A stretch of DNA of 64,000 nt from Clavelina lepadiformis (GCF_947623445.1 NC_135242.1:24676001-24740000), one strand, 5' to 3'; counted from the stretch's first letter, positions 24,080 through 35,915 are shown. Numbers and translations are program-made. The notes: generated by a model not told the origin, from the sequence alone.

Positions 24080-25619
24080 TCATGCCAAGACGAGAGCAGT
24101 TGTGTCTGAAAAGAAAACTGAGAAGAAAAAAACAAGAAAATGTTGAGCAGTTTGTTTTTTAAAAGAAAGCAAAATTTTACGCGTTCTACGACATGTAAAT
24201 TCAAAATTTCGGAGGATCATGTCGTCAGACTTACTAGGCATAAATTGCTGCGTCTCTCCTAATTTTGAGGCCCCCAAACCTAAGTGGCGCCATAACTCAC
24301 CTCGCCCTCCACAAACCGAGAAATACCACTGGCCAGTTGCTTTGGGGCAAAAAGGTTTTTTACTTTAACGGTTCAAAAGGTTTATTCTTGAAATGATAAA
24401 CGTAGATTTATTTCGAGTGGTTTTGTTAAAACTCTACGTATAATATGAGCAAAGGTTAAGCGTTAAGGCCATTTAATTTTTCATTCGCATCCATGATCTT
24501 TCAACCTCGACGCTGAGTGGTTGCATTTGGGCGCTATCTTATTGATTTTGTGGACGTCACATGTCAATCCTTAGGACTATTATGTTCTTTTCTGCGTGTT
24601 TCTACCTGCGTTGCTGGATATGTAACAAATTTGACTTTACCTATATTTATTCTTGTTACTATATCTAGTCTGTGTTTGAGCACTAGTTTGGATTTTGACA
24701 CCGTTTGGATTATCGTTTGCGCATTTGTGTTATTTAGTTTATTGATTGGTTGGTTTGCTTCTTGATTTTAGTTCTTCTCTGTACTTAAAAGGGTTTGTTT
24801 TGTGAATATAAAATTGCTTTTTTCTGTTTGTATTTGTTGTCTTGGAGCTTTGTGTTATTATGATTGGTTTATTTTGCCGCCGGTAGGTGTCGTGTTTGCT
24901 TTAATTTTTACAGTATTGGGTTTAACAATGTTGAAATGTGTTCTTGTCGCATTTGTTGCGCGCACCAGTGGTGCCGCCGCTTCTCCCGCCAATTACAAAT
25001 TCCCCGTCCAGTTTCTCCCTAAAATGTTCAGAGTACATGGGGCAGTTCGGTTAGTGAGTGTTGGTGACAGGGAGTTGTCTCTACTCCATGCTTTTACAGT
25101 GATTTTTTTCTCTTCTAATTTTAGCGTTAAGTCGATGCCTCTGTTGTGTGCAGTTTTTAAATATAAGTTCTCACCAACACTCAGGTGTGACTCTTTCACT
25201 GGGGTTCGTCGTGAAAGGAGCTACTGACCTGGCTAAACATCTGCGTTTTACGTAACACATGTCTTTTGCGTGCTTGCTTTATGCTGTGTGACTTGCTTTC
25301 AAACTGTAACATACTTTACTTTCCTGTGACGTCAGCGTTGATTGATGAACTTGGCATAAAACAAGCAGTTTATGCGCAAATTACTAAAACAAGTTTGTTG
25401 GTCCTTTGTTGGCTAATCGTGTCGATCCAGGTCTATAGGTACGCGGCTTCAGGTTTAGGACTGAAATAGATTGGTCCCTGTATTAAGCGACTTCTACTTA
25501 CATAGGCTAGTTGGGTTCATATAACTCACTCGTATGTATACTGCTCTGCTGTTTATTACAAAACATCGTTTATATCGTCTGCACGGCTTTGCATGTATCG
25601 GTTTATAAAGAAATGTCTT
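24080..25619 (+). other. Repeated hydrophobic open frames of doubtful coding status
   Basis: Frames at 24517-24765 (82 codons) and 24802-25227 (141 codons) would give very hydrophobic peptides with several possible membrane segments (for example TLPIFILVTISSLCL). The unit 2 counterpart (52371-52625) keeps the first frame over 82 codons, but most base differences change the amino acid, which argues against selection. A piece of the same sequence (about 25255-25390) recurs at 37405-37545. This behaves like a dispersed repeat rather than a gene. The stretch 24080-24330 carries a shared word GAGGCCCCCAAACC, also in unit 2. Confidence 0.4.
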
Positions 25620-25627
25620 GTAAAAAC

Positions 25628-25973
25628 TAGGGCTGGAACAATTTGGTCGGCAAATATTAGCCGCTAGCGACTAAGAGCTCTTGGCGACTAAAGATTTTGT
25701 CCGCCATTAACCGAAAACGTACAAGTAGGAAAGAATTGGGGACAAAATTGTTGATAAATCATTAATTCAAGGAAATGTGTTACTCTGTTAACCATTTTAA
25801 TGTTGAAATACCAACTTTGTGGGCTAGCATAACATGCATAAGTCGCTAATATTACACTTTTCAACACATTTATCAATAATATAGCAGTTTTGCATGCGAT
25901 TGACAATTTGACATGACAATTAGCGACTATGGTGGCTAACGGCAAAAGAAAATCGGATAAATTCCCAGCCCTA
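25628..25973. mobile_element. hAT-type MITE with TAGGGCTGG ends, unit 1
   Basis: Ends are TAGGGCTGGAACAATTT and AAATTCCCAGCCCTA; both flanks carry the 8-bp word GTAAAAAC (25620-25627 and 25974-25981). 346 bp, no transposase. The orthologous element in unit 2 (53481-55849) sits at the same site and is split by another transposon. Right-hand parts also lie near 570 and 1283. Confidence 0.88.
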
Positions 25974-26407
25974 GTAAAAACAACGCGAATATATACACGT
26001 GGAACGTATAATTGAATGACGGTGTGGTGCCAAATTTGTACCGGGCATTGTGACGTAAAAATGTCGCATGACTCAGAGTTTGTCTTCCTACAAACTTTTC
26101 AAGGTTTGTTTCGTTATTTGTAAGTTAAATTTGTATCTTTAAGTTTTACCTGAATACGACGGCAATCTCTAAGATTTTTAAATGAAAAACTTACTCTTAG
26201 TCATGCGAGTTTTTACGCCACAATGCCGCAAACAAACTTGGCAAGACAACCTTATATCATATTATGACGTACAATATAACGGAAGGATAGATTTAATATA
26301 TTATGACATAATACACGTGGCAGCGTATATTTACAGTTTGCTGCGTTGCCGGTCTAAATACAGTTCAATGTTTACTTGGTTGGTTAAAATCAACTCGTGG
26401 ATTTCAT

Positions 26408-28925
26408 TCAGTCGCAACGAAGTTTCATTTTAGTTTCTTTAAGAGGTTCATATTTTCCTTTCCAACCATACCAAATAATTCCATGATAAGCTCCACTTGA
26501 TTGACGCATCCAGACTCCATTGAGGTATGAATGGCCGCAGCTAACAAACCACCATCCTTGAGATCCTCCACGAAGTGTTGCGCAGTTTCCACTACTAATA
26601 TATTAAAACATGAAAGATTACAATTACTTTGTTGCATCTATTTATATTCTATCTTATACGTTACTGGCAGGATATAACTGAAAATCCTACTGAGGTTGTG
26701 GCACTTTATGTTTATTAAGTTGAACATATTTGTTCCTGAACATAAGATGACGTACTAGGAATCGTTATCGCTATCTTCTGTCGAGAATGGGTGACCATTG
26801 TGATGTGTTAAACTGTCCCCTGCATTTCCGCTGTATCGGGAAACACGAAGCCGATATAAATTTTCAGCAGATTCGATCGAAAACGAGCTGCAAAAACAAC
26901 AACTTGCTTTAAAAGATTCGAATCCAGACAACTAAGTTGTAATTTACTCAACAAAGTTTTACGTTCATTAATAAATCTATGAATTTTAACATCTTCGTTA
27001 TTTATGTCACAACAATCGTCTTATGACCTATAATCGGCGTGACGTTGGTTTCCATCGAAATCCCACAGCTCTATCTTGAGTCTGCATCCTCCTCCACGTG
27101 TCATCTCGTGGATGTTGTCGAGTCCTGTAAGTAATGAAGCACGAATAATAAGAACGAAAAACATCAAAATAAAATGCGTTTAAGTTGAACAAACTTCCTC
27201 TTACCAAGCCAAAATTCCCCATCAATCTGGCCAAAACCGTTCGCGTAGTCGTCCCATCGTCGACTAAAGCTAACACTTCCGTCAATTCTTCTTTGAAAAA
27301 TCTGTTGGTAATTTGATTTTACATTTTAGCACAAGTGTAATAACTAATAAGTTTAATTTATATGTTTAAATAATCTTCAGTTTATTACGTCATAATATAA
27401 GAAGTACGGCAATATTTACACTTCGCTTACAATACGCAAGATATATCTTGTTAAGTTGGATCTCTTATTCCAGTGGCATGTTCATATTTTTGCTAAAAAT
27501 TTCAAGTTAAGAAAAATTTAAACTCATATTATAGGTAGCTGTTTGCTGCAGGTGATTTGGGTGAAATAAATCAGGTTTACGTGGCGCTGGTTGAATTTCG
27601 CTCGTTTTCACTGCAAGCGACTTATGCAGTTCAATGCAATTGTTTCGCATGTTGCATAAACGAAGCGAGTTAGGCACAACAGTAATGTTGGCATGCAACA
27701 CAGTAATTATTAGCGTACATTCATTTTATGCATCGTCATATGTGACCCAATGTAGGCTTATGATCGGCTCTGCACAATCGCACACGACTAAAACTCCCAC
27801 AGCAATCATTGTTTCATTGTTGGGGATAGTTGCATTAAACTTACAAATACACGGTTATTTTAAACAGTTTTCAACCCAATTGTTTGAGTTTGTCAGTAAG
27901 CGTTTTCGAATCAACCGCAAGTTGGCAAACAACCTTCATTCAACGTCTTGGGAATTAAGTTTCAGAAAAGTGGAAAAAGGCAAATTTAAAAAAGCGCGAA
28001 TGCGTGTGGAAACAAATTCATTGTAGTTTGTGTTTCCTTAACATTCTTGCTATAATGCAAATGAATAGTACACAAGGCATTGCCACCTCGAAGTCCACAA
28101 AACTTGATAACTATAGCTTTAATATTAAATAGCAAGTGTATATACTTCTATATATACTGTTATATCTTTCAATACTATTGTAAGTTCAATATAATTTGTA
28201 AGCTTTTCCACTTATAACTGTGGTAAGTCTTTCATTCACCGTCCATCCATCCTCGCAGTAAACTTCAACACCACTCGTCAAACGGCGAGTACCGTTGCTT
28301 GATGACTTAGCACAAGACGAAAGTGTAAGAATCTCCTCGATTTCTGGAAACAATTTTTTGTTGTAAACAAGATTGAACTTTTCCAGCAAGGTTAAGCAAT
28401 AAACATACAATTAAACAATACAACAAGCATAGAACATAGTGCATGAGTTCTATATAAGTGGTTGCGCGTAGGTTGTAAATTTTCTGTAGTTTACATCTTT
28501 TGGTTTTCCAGATGCTTTTAAAATAACAAAGTCACAATAATAATCGGTTAAGACATGAGTTTTATTGCGGAGTTCTTTATGCTGGCATGAAAATTGACGA
28601 TGCCTAAAATAATTAATCTATGATCAGAAATCAACTTACTTGCCAGTCTGGTGACTATTTCGGTTCCTAGCGACCCCAGAGCGCACGATTCTCCTTGCAT
28701 CCCCTTCTGTCCAACTCCTCCGGGTTCTCCTTTGGCTCCTAGATCCCCCTGAGCTCCGGGACTACCGGATTTTCCGGGTCTGCCGACATCACCTTTGTCT
28801 CATTTCTGCATGCTTGCATTGACGACGTCATCATCACAGACAGTGGTAAGGACTTGACGACATTGTTGCGAGTAGGTCATCATGACGTAACAAGTCAATG
28901 ATAACAGAAGAGTCACTCCTCTCAT
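26408..28925 (-). pseudogene. Ficolin-like lectin 2, broken by a nonsense codon in the collagen stalk
   Basis: Same six-exon layout as ficolin 1: 28925-28640, 28343-28240, 27301-27205, 27124-27028, 26887-26756, 26591-26408; total 900 nt, phases intact. Codon 42, the first Gly of the collagen run, is TGA at 28802-28800 where the other two copies have GGA, so translation would stop right after the signal peptide and N-terminal segment. Exon 2 is 93 bases (31 codons) shorter than in copies 1 and 3: the Thr-rich linker is gone, in frame. The rest of the fibrinogen domain looks sound ([31 protein letters not shown]). Either a young pseudogene or a sequencing difference; one base decides it. An alternative start inside exon 1 would lack the signal peptide. 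Confidence 0.85.
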
Positions 28926-28986
28926 GGTTGACTATGAAGATCTTCCGTTGAAGTTGATGAAATGAAATCCCATCAAATCGTTGCTC

Positions 28987-28995
28987 TTTATATAA
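28987..28995 (-). promoter_or_regulatory. TATA box of ficolin 2
   Basis: TTATATAAA on the minus strand, about 65 bases upstream of the start codon. Ficolin 3 has TTATAAAA at the matching place. The divergent gene W starts 250 bases further on, so the two genes may share this promoter region. Confidence 0.6.
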
Positions 28996-29244
28996 CCAAC
29001 TTCGCTTCTACATTGACGTCATATAGGCTTGAAAACTTGATACCAAAACTTCAAATGATTTACTACGAAATTTTTTTCTTGACGAAAAACATGTTTTGTA
29101 CAAACACTAGCAATGATGAAATGTCTAAAAAGAAGCGTGCAGTAAGTACTAAGAAAGCTCGTACATTAATAATCGTGAGAAAGTGACGATAAACATCTGA
29201 TTTATGTGCCGGAGAAGTTTTAATAAGATTTTTGACGTCACAAG

Positions 29245-29603
29245 ATGCTTGTTTTTGACAGAAATATTTCCACCACAAACGATGACGATGAAAGATTGAA
29301 TTTTTTACTTGAGGACATGAACCGCATTTACGCTAGTAACAGAACACATGACGATGAATATGAGGTATGCAGTAGTTCAACCCTAACTAACCTTTTCCCA
29401 GAACATTTTCTAAAGTGACAATTAACATGATTTATTATTATCGGCAGTTTAATATTATTTCGACAATGTTTAAAAAGCGTTTTAATTTGATCAAGAAGGT
29501 TTTTACTTGCATACAGGCAACATGGATATACGCAGCATCCTACGTCGAACTCACTCTGTTAATGCACTACTTTGACACAGATTCCATCATGAAATTTTTG
29601 TAG
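29245..29603 (+). CDS. Gene W copy 1: unrecognised two-exon small gene, 68 aa
   Basis: I do not recognise the product. Exon 1, 29245-29364, starts with ATG and codes 40 acidic residues including DDDERLNFLLEDMNRIYA, ending at GAG followed by GTATGC. Exon 2, 29517-29603, follows a pyrimidine-rich acceptor ending ATACAG and codes ATWIYAASYVELTLLMHYFD and a few more residues to TAG. Phases match (0/0). Unit 2 keeps both exons, both splice sites and the start, with about a dozen residue changes and a slightly longer end. It is transcribed away from ficolin 2, whose start codon is 320 bases off. No signal peptide. It may be only the 5' part of a longer gene. Confidence 0.5.
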
Positions 29604-30414
29604 TCCAACTGTGGTAATGTTCATACATGACCTGATATGTATTGGTCGTGTTCGACCCATATTAATCTCTTTATTGGTCTACACAAGTTATGCCAAATGT
29701 CTTCAAGAATGAGCAGTTTCACTGAATTCAAAAGTCACTGTTTTTGGAGCAGTAGCTCAATGCATTGTAATTAGTGTCATTGCATTATTTTATTGTACTC
29801 TGGGGCCTGGGTTATAAAAACGCTCACAAATTCAATGCAAAATCACAGTCAACAATGAAAATGTTTTTAAGCGTGAGGTACGTGAGTCGTCTCTTTAAAG
29901 ATAAGCTTTTAGCGTTGCAGTGCGGTTGCAGTTGCTTGCTTTTATGTTGTTATATAATGTAGTAGTGTTATACAAAGCTTTATATCAAAGCAATTGATGG
30001 AACCGACAGCCAGGTGAGAAAGTTTAACAGCTAGAAACAGTTATGGATCGCTTCTCGGTTTTAACCTGCCATGTAATAGCAACTTTATCGAACACGCGTC
30101 TTCCGAACTGGAGGTTACATAACGTCTACACAAAAACCAGCTACGCATAAGAGAAGTTAATTGCTTGAGGCAACGCATTTTGTCGCTGCTGATAATTTTT
30201 AGATTACCTGATGGTATCATCATCGTATTATTTCACTTTTAATGTATGTTTTCTCGGAGTTCCATGCTGTCATTAAACCATTTAGTCAATTAGCTTTATC
30301 TATTTGTTACCGTAAGTTTGTAATTCGTCAGAGCAACCTTGAACAAAATATATTTGAAAATCAAGTGGTCTCCCATTTAGCTGGCTTTTGAAAATGGCGA
30401 CTCTTTTCTTTCAG
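29604..30414. other. Non-coding stretch shared by both units
   Basis: Kept in unit 2 (59600-60410) with many small changes. I see no exon that survives in both copies. Short frames here are not conserved. Confidence 0.5.
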
Positions 30415-30721
30415 TGATTTTGTAGAAGACATCAACTCTCCGTTTGTAGATCGACTTGTTCATCTTATATTTGGAGACTCAGCATTTTGCGCCATTCTTT
30501 GGCAATTTGTTGCATCGTATCCATTGTGTTACCTCGCAAAACAATTATCAGTTTGTCATCTTACACTTTTTCATTTGCAACCACTTCTGAACGAAGCCTT
30601 TATATACAGTCAACCATTTGACTTTCACATATTCACGAACATTTCACTGGCGCAGGACAAAAGTATATTTGAAACTAGTCATTTTAATAAAATCGTGTTT
30701 TCATTGCAGTTGTGCTTTTAG
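30415..30721 (+). other. Exon-like open stretch resembling gene Z exon A
   Basis: After a TTTCTTTCAG acceptor, about 100 codons stay open to TAG at 30719. The first part reads DFVEDINSPFVDRLVHLIFG and then SAFCAILWQFVAS, which lines up with exon A of gene Z around the AILW core. The first reading phase must be 2, so an upstream exon would be needed; gene W exons end in the wrong phase. In unit 2 (about 60400) the acceptor AG and frame are lost. Possibly a fragment of a Z-like gene. Confidence 0.35.
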
Positions 30722-31544
30722 CAAGCTTGTGGTAAAGTATTAGAAATTGCGACTGTAGATGTTATTATACTAAACTATTTTAGGATATTTGTAAATTTTT
30801 ATTTGATTGTTTTGATTGTCCGACATTTTTAAGATTTTTTTGACGCGACACTATTTTGCAAGCGAATAATATCGTTACCAGTATTGTTGTGATTGCCTAT
30901 CAGGGCCATGTTAATCGCAACTGTCTCGGCGGTTAACTAAGTTCGGTTGATTTAGATTTGTGGAGACTTACTTGCTACTATATCAGCATTGATCACGACT
31001 ACTTGCCTGAGGGTGTTGTTATAAAATCACATGACTTGTACGACCGCATGCTCAGTGATTCATGATTGAAATCATAAAATGTTTCTCGTACAATTTTGTT
31101 GTTGTTTGTACGGTAAATACATTCAATAAGATGTTTTCTTTTTTTCGCCTTTCTTTAAAGTAAGCGTTTGTTTGTTTATCGGTCATTTTATGTGCGTTGT
31201 CGGCTTGTAGTCTGAACTATATTCTGGCTCTGTATAAAGACAATATACCACTTTATATTTGGCATAATTTTAAACATGCTTAAAACATTTATTTTGCTGC
31301 TCATAGATCTGTTGGTCAAAAGTCTGAGTTTTATTTATTTTGCTGGTACTATAATAAGTAAAAATTTTGGAAAGTTTACTGTAGATTCGTAACATATTTC
31401 TACACATTTTACCAAAAAACCTCCCAAACACGATCGCAGAATTATTATCAATTTTTACTTTTTTCTTTTGAAGTAGTTTTCGCTGCAGGTTGTTATTTTA
31501 AACTTAAGTTCTTTTGTATTCTGTGAAATAAACTTCAACCGAAT
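30722..31544. other. Region without recognisable features
   Basis: The large duplication ends near 30640. Past it I see only AT-rich sequence with no exon, RNA gene or repeat edge I can support. Confidence 0.45.
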
Positions 31545-32800
31545 TATACGATCTTTCATATTGATGGTGATTTGCCTAAATCATCTCAGCATCGTGGCTC
31601 ATGAGACTGGCAGCGGCGAAATGGAAATAAATCATTACGAGTGCAAAGATTACATTGGAGACAGCGGCAGCATTACTGTACAGGCGTCTCTGCCACTGGC
31701 ATCGTCATTAGTTTTTCCCAAGATGTTAACAAAGAATTTGACCATGGCATCGACAACAACCACATCTACTTTTCATCAACATTTTACGCCACCCTGGATG
31801 ACAAATGCAAAGTTATTGTCCAAGGTAACCATGACGTCATGCCCCGCGCAATGTCCAACAGCGAATGACGTACCTGACGGTGTTGTTACAAATCGGGCAT
31901 TGGATGGATGCCCAACTTTGGATTTGTTTTTAATAAAACGGCTGGTTTGGAGAACAATTGTCGTTCGGCGTGCGTGTCATTCCAGATTCCACTGGTAGCT
32001 CATCACAAAGAGGTGTTCGGGAATATTCGCATCAACTCCGCACCAAAGCTCAAAGCGAATTTTGCAGCCACAGCGCTTCAGTAAAGCGATGCAGTTCAGT
32101 GCAGAAACAATCACTCGCAGAACAGGATGTCACAAAGGAACGTGACAAAGTTATTGACCAAATTGTTTCTTTGAAAGACCAAGCGGGCACCACAACCTCC
32201 AACGTTTTTCCTAAAGATGGCGCTATTCCTTTTACGTTAAACGTGACATTCCTTTTCTTTCGGTATACTTTTGGTGGAATTGATTCACAAATAAAATTCC
32301 ACAAAGTTTTACAAAAGTGATTGCAGACTAATATATAGTGTTTAGAAGACGACCATTTTTTAATTGACTGAAAAGTCTTACAAGGTCAGTGGAATTATAC
32401 GATCTTTCATATTGATGGTGATTTCCTTGAACCAACTCAGCATCGTGGCTTATGAGACTGACAGCGGTGAAGTAGAACCACCCGATGCGATGACAAGCTT
32501 TGATGATGGTTCGCCTGAACCGATCTCAGCATCGTCTGTTCCCATTGCGATGGCCAGCCTTGCCCTGCCGACAAATATTACGTCATTGGAATTTGAAAAC
32601 ACTGAACGCAAAAGATGTAGCACCTCGATAGCTACATTGGAATGCATCAACGATAAACAACAAGCTTTCAAAGACACTGTACCGGATTCAGCAGCAAGTG
32701 CCAGGTGCGAAAGTTTGGCGAAATATGTCGAGCCTACCTGCATCTGGCCAGTCCGGAAAGGGAAATGACGCATTCCTTCCAATCTTTGTCGAGTGTCATC
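31545..32800 (+). pseudogene. Decayed coding remnant with two related halves, not recognised
   Basis: A 100-bp block at about 31540-31640 recurs at about 32388-32480: both read TATACGATCTTTCATATTGA and on, and in one frame give YTIFHIDGD followed by a Pro-rich QHRG-type motif. Between them is an open frame (31641-31868) containing GIVISFSQDVNKEFDHG and DDKCKVIVQGNHDV that looks like true protein, and a frame (to about 32090) with ENNCRSACVSFQIPLVAHH, but they are separated by stops. I could not assign a family. Best read as a degraded multi-exon gene, perhaps extracellular given the paired Cys. Confidence 0.35.
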
Positions 32801-33224
32801 CTGCCCGGTGTTACGTCCAACAGTTTATAAAGTATTGTATCTGACGGTTCTGTTCACACGGTTGGAATGAAAACCGATCTGATAGTCGAGGTCCAAGTGT
32901 CATCGTCTATCAGCTTCAAATCCCAAATTTATCTAAGTCGTCTTTTGTTGTCATCTTTTTCCCAAGTAACATTTTGTGCTTTGAGTTAGAACCATGGACG
33001 CATGCAGATTCGTGTGATTACAAACATGGCAAAGTGTAAGCAGAAATTCGGCCACAAATTGTTTTCAAACTTAAGCCCAAAACCGACCAGAAGAGCCCGG
33101 TCTGGCTTACAATTTTATTGTTAACAATATGCAGCCCAATCACTCCAATAACTCTTTCTTTTAGTTATGTAAATGTGCTATAAACGGATTTCTACTGTAC
33201 ATAGCATCAGAAATTAACATTCAA

Positions 33225-33640
33225 TCAATCATTTTATTTTTCGTCATTGGCGCGGTGGGGACGAACAAACAATGCAAGATAGTAACATGCGCTAATGCAC
33301 GGGAATAAGCGATATAGCCTAGAAGGCTTAAAATTCTGCAAAAAATAATGATGGTGTCAACTTGCTGATGACAAGTAGCACGGCCAAGAAACACAGAAAC
33401 GAAAATGTTCCACCTAGCCAGGTTAACCAGACTATAGCAGACGAGCAGGTACTGTGTTGAAGCAACAGATTGCTGATGCTTTATAGGTCCAATGCTGTAC
33501 ATCAGTGGATGGGAAAATAAAACCCACCGTAAAAGAAACCCCATCCCAGGCGGAAGCCTGGTTTCTTGTAGCCATATATGGTAATAATATTGGGCGTTGG
33601 TGTCGAACCAAAATTTGAAAAGCACAATTGCGCAACCATG
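33225..33640. repeat. Dispersed repeat R, copy 1
   Basis: Shares long stretches with about 37594-38262: both start TCAATCAAT...TTTTTCGTCATTGGCGC and include AAGCGATATAGC, AATAATGATG and a CATATATGGTAATAAT block. The minus strand has a 170-codon open frame at 33221-33733, partly kept in the second copy (YYHIW, SFSHPLI-like), but without a recognisable domain. Confidence 0.65.
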
Positions 33641-33739
33641 ATGATCTCTGAATAGATGTAATGACGCTGCTACTCGCTGCATGATGGAATCTTCTTTGTC
33701 AGGCACATCGACAATGATGAACCAGAAAGACATGTTATG

Positions 33740-34990
33740 ACGTTGTCGTTATAGGTGGTGGTGTTGAGGAAAAACATTTAATCTGAAACAGAAGGATCGA
33801 ACGGTTTTTCAGTATTATTTTGCAATCGAATGACTGGACCTGCAATGACCGATTCTGCAAAATCTGAACTAGGAAAATGAAAAATGTCATCAGTAATTAT
33901 TGCAATAAATTTATCTTGGAGTTTTAAATTCATTTTTTCATCATATAGCAATTAGTTTCAAAGTGCTTGTCACGCAAAGTAACCATGCACATGCTGGATG
34001 CTTACTGCCTTGTAGTTAAACTTTGACAACTACCATATAGTGGTAGATGGAGAGGCAGCTTGTGCAGATAAACAGCTACTTTCAAATCGTTTACAAAAAT
34101 AAACAAAATGAAATTAAATGGTTGGCTTATAAGCCATATCATATAGTGCGCATATAAATAATATTCTAACTCGCATATGACAGTAATTGACCTTTGTCAC
34201 TAGATGGCTGGAGTGCGTTCCTGAGTGTGTTCCAACATCAGAAGATTGAAATACTGTCTCCGATTCCACTGCAACCATGGTCTGCTGCTTCCTTCATGTT
34301 CAAGACAATAAGAGAGAATTCGGGTCTGTGCAGACTGGCCGGTTTCACTTGCTGTCCACGTCTGGGGCGAAAGTTTGAAAACATTTCTGAGAATTCAACG
34401 AAAGATCATTTAGTAGGAGTTGATATGATATCTGATGAATGAAGATCCAAGAACCAAATCTTAATGCATTGAAATTCACTTTTTCATACTACGATTCGTA
34501 AATCGGGTTTTCCTTCTTACTTAAACGCATTTATTTGAACTCGCAGCCCAAATAATAAGTCGTTGAATTTGACTTCACATCATGAGACCAAGCCTACACG
34601 CGTTGGCATGAACTGTACTAAATCATGCCAATTTGACAATTGTTACGCAATTTAACCGTGAATAATTTTGGGAACTTTTTGTAAAGGCGAAGGAGAAGCG
34701 CTGCACTGCTTCCAATTTGGTAAGTTTCAAACTGTTGTACATCGGAAAGCGAATTGAAATTTCGGTCAACAATAAACTATTCTACTGTAGAATAGTAAAG
34801 CATTTTGGTTTGTACGCTCTAAAATGTATTGGCAAGTAGCAATAAACTAATTTTGATCAATAAACCTTCTAAGAGTAGATGCGTCATTTCATCGGTGTCT
34901 ATGTGGATTGGTAGAGCGACTGAGGAGCGCCAGATTTGCAACGATGCGACACTCAGGGGCGCTGCTGTTGCAGTAGATTTGGGCAAGACA
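33740..34990. other. Region without recognisable genes
   Basis: Nothing supported. A plus-strand open frame of 82 codons at 34194-34442 has no recognisable domain, splice context or second copy in the window. Confidence 0.4.
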
Positions 34991-35700
34991 TCAATGACGC
35001 CTGCTCCTACTCACCGGCCCTGGTGAACAGTTCAAGCAGAACATGAAATGAAAGATGACATGACATGACATCACATGAAAGCATAAAGCGCAGCTAACAG
35101 GTAAGGCATGAAGACTAAATAGTTCAACAATCATACTTGAGTGATGAGGAATCATTGTCGATTGTAGAAATCTTGCAGAAATCTTCCTCAGCTTGTGGAT
35201 ATACTCTGCAGGATGATTCAAAAATAAGGTTCTAATTTTACATACCTGTAAGTTATTAAAGAAACATTGAAAAATTGTACAGACTAATTTAAAATTGGAT
35301 ACGACAATCAGCATTTGCCACAAGTTTTCAAGCTGCCTGGGAACCGAATCAACTGATTTCATGAAAACTTCTCGTGGGATGGAAGACATAACTTCTCGTA
35401 TTCGCCCTTCAAATCTTGCATGAAGAGAGCACAAGTATGAAAGCATAACTTCTTCTATTGATTTGATTTTCATGCAAGATGGCGCTCCTCCACATTGCGC
35501 TAGTGTTGCTCGTGATTGGCTGAATGTCCACTTCCCTGGGAGATTGGTGAGTTGTCGTGGTCCGCATCATTGGTCAGCCACAAAACCTTACCTGGCACCC
35601 TGTGAGCTTGGAAGGGCGAATAGGAGAAGTCAGACCTTCCATTCATCAAGAATTTCTCATGAAATCATTTGATTCGGTTCCCAGGTGTTATATACTAGAG
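34991..35700. pseudogene. Mariner-like transposase remnants in inverted arrangement
   Basis: Plus strand, 35463-35672: MQDGAPPHCASVARDWLNVH followed by FPGR is the classic DDE-type motif region of Tc1/mariner-like transposases (QDGAPPH with the second catalytic Asp). Minus strand, about 35430-35290: GRIREVMSSIPREVFMKSVD matches the C-terminal part of the same protein type. The plus strand has a second trace of that C-terminal part at about 35610-35690 (GEVRPSIHQEFLMKSFDSVP). So two decayed copies lie tail to tail or one was inverted. No intact frame or clear ends. Confidence 0.6.
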
Positions 35701-35915
35701 CATATAACTCTTTCTATTGCTTCTGTTAGTACTGAATTACCTGGATCATCGTCTGTGATGTCATAAAGTGTTTGAGGCGACGATGAAGTCTTTGTTGTAG
35801 CGAGGGAAGGGCCTCTGTGAAGAAAGTCTTTTTGAAATGTTAAAGTGTAAGTTTTTAAATCTTTCTGCAAGTGTTATTGCAAAAAGAAGTTTTTACAACC
35901 ATAAAACTGATCTTT

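Larger units (their letters stand above)
11348..30640. repeat. Large segmental repeat unit 1 (CAB39-XPO7-Z-ficolin-W)
   Basis: This block matches 41097-60640 in the same orientation over CAB39, XPO7, gene Z, ficolin and gene W. Corresponding points: 13556 to 42591 (CAB39 start), 19489 to 47294 (XPO7 exon), 28925 to 58911 (ficolin start). Offsets vary between about 27.7 and 30.0 kb because of insertions and deletions, mainly mobile elements, so the copies are not recent identical duplicates. Edges were placed by eye where similarity fades; they could be off by some tens of bases. Confidence 0.8.

Noticed and set aside
24517-25227. Membrane-protein-like frames
   Set aside because: Most differences from unit 2 change the residue, the second frame is broken in unit 2, and part of the sequence is a dispersed repeat (37405).
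33221-33733. Minus-strand frame of 170 codons
   Set aside because: Lies in dispersed repeat R, shows no domain, and only part stays open in the second copy.
35041-35090. ATGACATGACATGACATCACATGA repeat as a binding-site cluster
   Set aside because: Too short and too simple; best explained as a small slippage repeat beside transposon remnants.
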